DNA of 8,980 bases from Paracoccaceae bacterium (GTDB lineage Bacteria; Pseudomonadota; Alphaproteobacteria; Rhodobacterales; Rhodobacteraceae): NCBI GenBank assembly GCA_030625695.1, contig DAOUQK010000130.1, forward strand, positions 1 to 8,980, written 5' to 3'. Below are positions 6,144-8,980 of the stretch, in pieces (position 1 is the stretch's first letter; every line of letters starts with the position of its first letter). The notes under the pieces are model-generated. The model worked only from the letters and a program-made list of their open reading frames with translations. It was not told the DNA's origin and made no database searches. The translations under genes and the position numbers were made by a program.

Positions 6144-7067
6144 TTGCAAACCACGCTGAAATCTCCGGCTGTATTCGATGGCATAGGGTTGCATTCCGGT
6201 GCGCCTGCGCGAGTCGTTGTACGTCCAGCCGAGCCGGGGCATGGCATCTGGTTTCACCGTACTGACATTGAAGTCGGCGACGCGCGCATTCCGGCGTTGT
6301 GGCACCGGGTTGACCGCACACCATTGTGCACCCGGCTGGAAAACGATCACGGCGTGACGGTGTCGACAGTCGAACACATCATGGCCGCCCTTGCGGGCTG
6401 TGGCATCCACAACGCCGAAATCGAAATTGACGGGCCCGAGGTGCCGATACTGGACGGGTCAGCCGCCCCCTTCATGCGCGGTTTGATGCAGCGCGGGGTG
6501 CGCAAGCAGAACGCAGCCCTATGGGCGATTGAAGTTCTGGCTCCGGTTCATGTGCAACTGGATGATGGGGCCAAAGCCAGCCTGCTGCCGTCTGATCAGC
6601 TTGAAATCTCGTTTTCAATCGACTTTTCCGACGCGGCCATTGGCCGCCAGAACAAGACCCTTGATATGCGCAACGGCGCGTTTGCCCGCGAGTTGTGCGA
6701 CAGCCGCACGTTCTGCCGTCAGGCGGATGTGGATCTGATGCATGAAAACGGTCTGGCGCTTGGCGGCACTTTGGAAAATGCTGTGGTTGTGGACGGCAAA
6801 GATGTTCTTAGCCCCGGTGGATTTCGTCATGATGACGAGGCCGTGCGCCACAAGATGCTGGACGCATTGGGCGACCTCGCGCTTGCGGGCGCACCGATTC
6901 TGGGCCGTTATGAAGGGGTTCGGGCCGGTCATTCGCTGACCAACACCCTGTTACGTGCCCTGTTTGAGACGCCCGGCGCGTTCCGCATGGTTCAAATTGA
7001 CGCCGAAATGGCCGAACGTCTGCCCGGTCAGGGACTGGTATGGGCGGAAATCCCCGAAGTTGCCTGA
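6144..7067 (+). CDS. lpxC: UDP-3-O-acyl-N-acetylglucosamine deacetylase LpxC
   Basis: LpxC is the zinc-dependent cytoplasmic deacetylase that commits UDP-3-O-acyl-GlcNAc to lipid A synthesis. The product has 307 residues, matching the family's usual 300-310. The start MQTTLKSPAVFDGIGLHSG is typical. Zinc ligands are seen as His78 in STVEHIMAAL and as His236 and Asp240 in VRHKMLDALGDL. Glu77 and His263 (in AGHSLTNTLL) match the catalytic residues of E. coli LpxC, so the enzyme should be active. The start is TTG 6144; this frame has no ATG where the family begins, and AAGGACGAG (6127-6135) supplies the ribosome binding site. A TTG start in a dosage-sensitive gene may keep expression low, but that is inference. 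E. coli LpxC is controlled by FtsH through its C-terminal tail; the tail here ends WAEIPEVA and I cannot judge whether it is a degradation signal. Confidence 0.96.
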   Translation: MQTTLKSPAVFDGIGLHSGAPARVVVRPAEPGHGIWFHRTDIEVGDARIPALWHRVDRTPLCTRLENDHGVTVSTVEHIMAALAGCGIHNAEIEIDGPEVPILDGSAAPFMRGLMQRGVRKQNAALWAIEVLAPVHVQLDDGAKASLLPSDQLEISFSIDFSDAAIGRQNKTLDMRNGAFARELCDSRTFCRQADVDLMHENGLALGGTLENAVVVDGKDVLSPGGFRHDDEAVRHKMLDALGDLALAGAPILGRYEGVRAGHSLTNTLLRALFETPGAFRMVQIDAEMAERLPGQGLVWAEIPEVA

Positions 7068-7139
7068 TCTATACGGTTCTTTTCAGTTCTGTCCGACGTG
7101 GCGCAGGTTCAAATCTTATAGCAATGCTTTTAAGACGTT

Positions 7140-7166
7140 TTGCACCTGAAATTAATGTGCTAGAAA
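7140..7166 (+). promoter_or_regulatory. Candidate bamD promoter
   Basis: TTGCAC (7140-7145) is followed after 13 bases by GCTAGAAA (7159-7166). This resembles the alphaproteobacterial housekeeping pattern described in Caulobacter, TTGACGS, 10-14 bases, GCTANAWC, with mismatches in the -35 half. It would give a leader of about 45 bases before bamD. No clear terminator follows lpxC, so read-through is also possible. The leader contains CCCG/CGGG (7167-7170, 7177-7180) and a GACTC (GANTC) site at 7195-7199. Confidence 0.35.
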
Positions 7167-7215
7167 CCCGGGCAAACGGGGACACTCCCGACAAGACTCG
7201 AAAAGGGTAGCAGGT

Positions 7216-8085
7216 ATGTTCGGCGGCAGGTTCCGGCTTTCATTTATTGTGGCGTTGCTTTTGACGACGGTGCTGGCGGCATGCGGTGGCGGTGGCTTCG
7301 GCTTTGGCGGTGGTGGGGCGTCGGCCAACCGCGAAGAAAAGCTTGAGGTGTTTACCCCCGAACAGATATTTGAGCGGGGCGAGTTTGAACTGACCCGCAA
7401 TCGCACCGACGATGCGGCCTATTACTTTTCCGAGATCGAACGGCTTTATCCCTATTCGAGCTGGGCCAAGCGAGCGCTGATCATGCAGGCGTTTTCGTTC
7501 CATCAGGGTAAGGATTACCCGGAAAGCCGCGCTTCGGCGCAGCGCTATATCGACTTTTACCCGGCGGACGAAGACGCCGCTTATGCGCAATTTCTGTTGG
7601 CGCTTAGCTATTATGATCAGATCGACGAAGTGGGCCGGGATCAGGGTCTGACGTTTCAGGCGCTGCAATCTTTGCGCGCCGTGATCGAACTATATCCCGA
7701 CAGTGAATATGCCTCGTCGGCGATCCTGAAGTTTGATCTGGCGTTTGACCATCTGGCGGCGAAGGAAATGGAGATCGGGCGCTATTACCTGCGCCGCGAT
7801 CATTTCACCGCGGCAATCAACCGGTTCCGGGTTGTGGTTGCCGATTTCCAAACCACATCGCACACTGCCGAGGCGCTGCATCGTCTGGTCGAGGCGTATT
7901 TGTCGCTGGGCCTGACCGACGAGGCGCAATCGGCCGGAGCGATCCTTGGGTTTAACTATCAATCGTCCGAATGGTACGAGCGGAGTTTCACTCTGCTGAC
8001 CGGGCAGGGGTTGAAGATGAAGAATTTTGGCAATAATTGGCTAAGCCAGATCTATCGTCAGTCGGTCAAGGGCGAATGGTTGTAA
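7216..8085 (+). CDS. bamD: Outer membrane assembly lipoprotein BamD (ComL/YfiO family)
   Basis: BamD is the essential lipoprotein partner of BamA in the complex that folds beta-barrel proteins into the outer membrane. The 289-residue product starts with a lipoprotein signal peptide: basic n-region, hydrophobic stretch 8-19 and lipobox LAAC with Cys23 as the lipidated residue. A glycine-rich tether (24-34) follows. From about residue 45 the protein is built of TPR-like helical pairs, with marks such as RLYPYSSWAKRA (76-87), FYPADEDAAYAQFLLALSYY (114-133), ELYPDSEYASSA (158-169) and EIGRYYLRRDHFTAAINRF (186-204), an order typical of YfiO. It is longer than E. coli BamD (245) because of the tether and an extended C terminus. 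ATG 7216 has AAGGG (7203-7207) 8 bases upstream. Confidence 0.94.
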   Translation: MFGGRFRLSFIVALLLTTVLAACGGGGFGFGGGGASANREEKLEVFTPEQIFERGEFELTRNRTDDAAYYFSEIERLYPYSSWAKRALIMQAFSFHQGKDYPESRASAQRYIDFYPADEDAAYAQFLLALSYYDQIDEVGRDQGLTFQALQSLRAVIELYPDSEYASSAILKFDLAFDHLAAKEMEIGRYYLRRDHFTAAINRFRVVVADFQTTSHTAEALHRLVEAYLSLGLTDEAQSAGAILGFNYQSSEWYERSFTLLTGQGLKMKNFGNNWLSQIYRQSVKGEWL

Positions 8086-8091
8086 CGGGGC

Positions 8092-8109
8092 GGCGGGGTG
8101 AACCCCGCC
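8092..8109. repeat. Perfect palindrome between bamD and recN
   Basis: GGCGGGG (8092-8098) and CCCCGCC (8103-8109) form a 7-bp all-GC stem with a TGAA tetraloop, 6 bases after the bamD stop and 15 bases before the recN start. The flanks read GGGGC and CTACG. No T-run follows. From memory, GTAGGGCGGGGTTCACCCCG-type palindromes are dispersed between genes in Rhodobacteraceae genomes; this looks like one copy, but I cannot confirm copy number. Confidence 0.6.
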
Positions 8110-8124
8110 CTACGAAAGACGTCC

Positions 8125-8980
8125 ATGCTGCGCGTACTTGAAATTCGGGATATGCTGATCATTGACCGGTTGGAACTTTTGTTCCAGCCGGGGCTGAATG
8201 TGTTGACTGGCGAAACCGGTGCCGGCAAGTCGATCTTATTGGAATCATTGGGGTTTGTTCTGGGCTGGCGGGGTCGGGCGGCCTTGGTACGTCAAGGTGC
8301 CAAGCAAGGCGAAGTGATGGCGGTGTTTGATCTGTCACCGGGACACGCCGCATATGACGTGCTGGAACAGGCCGGGTTGCCGAGTGGCGAGGGTGAGTTG
8401 ATCCTGCGGCGGATCAATACCAGTGACGGGCGCAAAACTGCCTGGGTCAATGACCGGCGCTGTTCCGGTGACGTGTTGCGGGCCTTGTCGGCGACACTGG
8501 TGGAACTGCACGGGCAGCAGGACGACGGCGGTCTTTTGAACCCGCGCGGGCATCGCGCGATGCTGGATATCTTTGCCGGGTTGCAGGGCGCGGTGGCGGA
8601 TGTAACGGCCCGGTGGCGCGCCGTCGGGCAGGCGCGGGCGCAATTGGCCGAGCTTCAGGCGGCCTGGGATGCGGTGCGGGCCGAGGAGGAATTTCTGCGC
8701 CATGCGGTGGCTGAGTTGGATTTGTTGGACCCGAAACCGGGCGAAGATGCCACGCTGGATACAATGCGGCGCAAGATGCAAAAGGCGGTCCGCATTCGCG
8801 ATGATGTGGCAAAGGCGTTTGAGTTGCTGGACGGGGCCGAGGGCGGCATGGGCGACGCCCTGCGCTGGCTGGAAGAGGCCGCCGGGCAGGCCGACGGGGT
8901 GCTGGACGCGCCCATTGCTAGTCTGGTCAGTGCATTGGACACAATTGGTCAGGCGCATGATGGGGTGGCGCAGGGGTTGG
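8125..8980 (+). CDS. recN: DNA repair protein RecN, N-terminal half (3' end outside window)
   Basis: RecN is an SMC-like ATPase of double-strand break repair. The frame runs from ATG 8125 off the end of the window, giving 285 residues of a protein usually near 550. The start MLRVLEIRDMLIIDRLEL fits the family. Walker A is GETGAGKS (29-36), followed by the alphaproteobacterial-looking LGWRGRAALVRQG (46-58). The Q-loop region reads ELHGQQDD (127-134), and from about 155 the sequence becomes charged and Ala/Gln/Glu-rich, the beginning of the coiled-coil arm. The Walker B and signature motifs lie beyond the window. The ribosome binding site is weak: only GAAAGAC lies upstream, with a strong palindrome just before it. 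The 39-base gap to bamD suggests co-transcription. I see no LexA-type operator in that short gap. Confidence 0.95.
   Translation, partial: MLRVLEIRDMLIIDRLELLFQPGLNVLTGETGAGKSILLESLGFVLGWRGRAALVRQGAKQGEVMAVFDLSPGHAAYDVLEQAGLPSGEGELILRRINTSDGRKTAWVNDRRCSGDVLRALSATLVELHGQQDDGGLLNPRGHRAMLDIFAGLQGAVADVTARWRAVGQARAQLAELQAAWDAVRAEEEFLRHAVAELDLLDPKPGEDATLDTMRRKMQKAVRIRDDVAKAFELLDGAEGGMGDALRWLEEAAGQADGVLDAPIASLVSALDTIGQAHDGVAQGL

Noticed and set aside
5981..6265. 94-codon + strand frame ahead of and overlapping lpxC
   Set aside because: Over a third of it is an out-of-frame reading of lpxC, there is no clear ribosome binding site, and the sequence is not familiar.
8335..8958. 207-codon minus-strand frame opposite recN
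   Set aside because: Shadow of the recN coding sequence, which carries a clear Walker A motif and family N terminus on the + strand.

Overview
The window is a stretch of the division and cell wall (dcw) cluster of an alphaproteobacterium, most likely a marine Rhodobacteraceae (Roseobacter-type) species. The sequence is GC-rich. The gene order is the one familiar from that family: murB-ddl-ftsQ-ftsA-ftsZ-lpxC-bamD-recN. The MurB, FtsZ and LpxC sequences read like alphaproteobacterial versions. All genes are on the + strand; murB is cut at its 5' end and recN at its 3' end.

Layout. Positions 1-411 hold the C-terminal part of MurB. A 114-base gap with a hairpin and a TATAAT box leads to ddl (526-1464, TTG start). 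ddl overlaps ftsQ (1452-2333), which is followed after 3 bases by ftsA (2337-3671), a tightly coupled block. An unusually long gap of 532 bases (3672-4203) separates ftsA from ftsZ. It carries an inverted-repeat element, a paired 7-bp direct repeat overlapping a GANTC methylation site, a good candidate promoter and a leader hairpin next to the ftsZ ribosome binding site. ftsZ (4204-5883) ends at a textbook intrinsic terminator (5905-5928). After a 214-base gap with a DnaA-box-like site come lpxC (6144-7067, TTG start), bamD (7216-8085, with its own candidate promoter) and, past a short perfect palindrome, recN (8125 onward).

How the genes work together. MurB and Ddl supply UDP-MurNAc and D-Ala-D-Ala for peptidoglycan precursors. 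FtsQ, FtsA and FtsZ are core divisome parts: FtsZ polymerises at midcell, FtsA anchors it to the membrane and FtsQ links the cytoplasmic ring to periplasmic wall synthesis. LpxC commits UDP-GlcNAc derivatives to lipid A, and BamD is the essential lipoprotein of the outer-membrane protein assembly machine. RecN is a DNA-repair SMC-like ATPase that sits downstream of bamD in this family. The window therefore groups wall, septum and outer-membrane synthesis.

I found no mobile element, CRISPR array, tRNA, rRNA or defence system, and no sign of a wholly new system. The points worth a second look are regulatory (the ftsA-ftsZ gap, the ddl start) and the long FtsZ linker with two conserved-looking islands. 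All calls come from reading the sequence; no searches were run.
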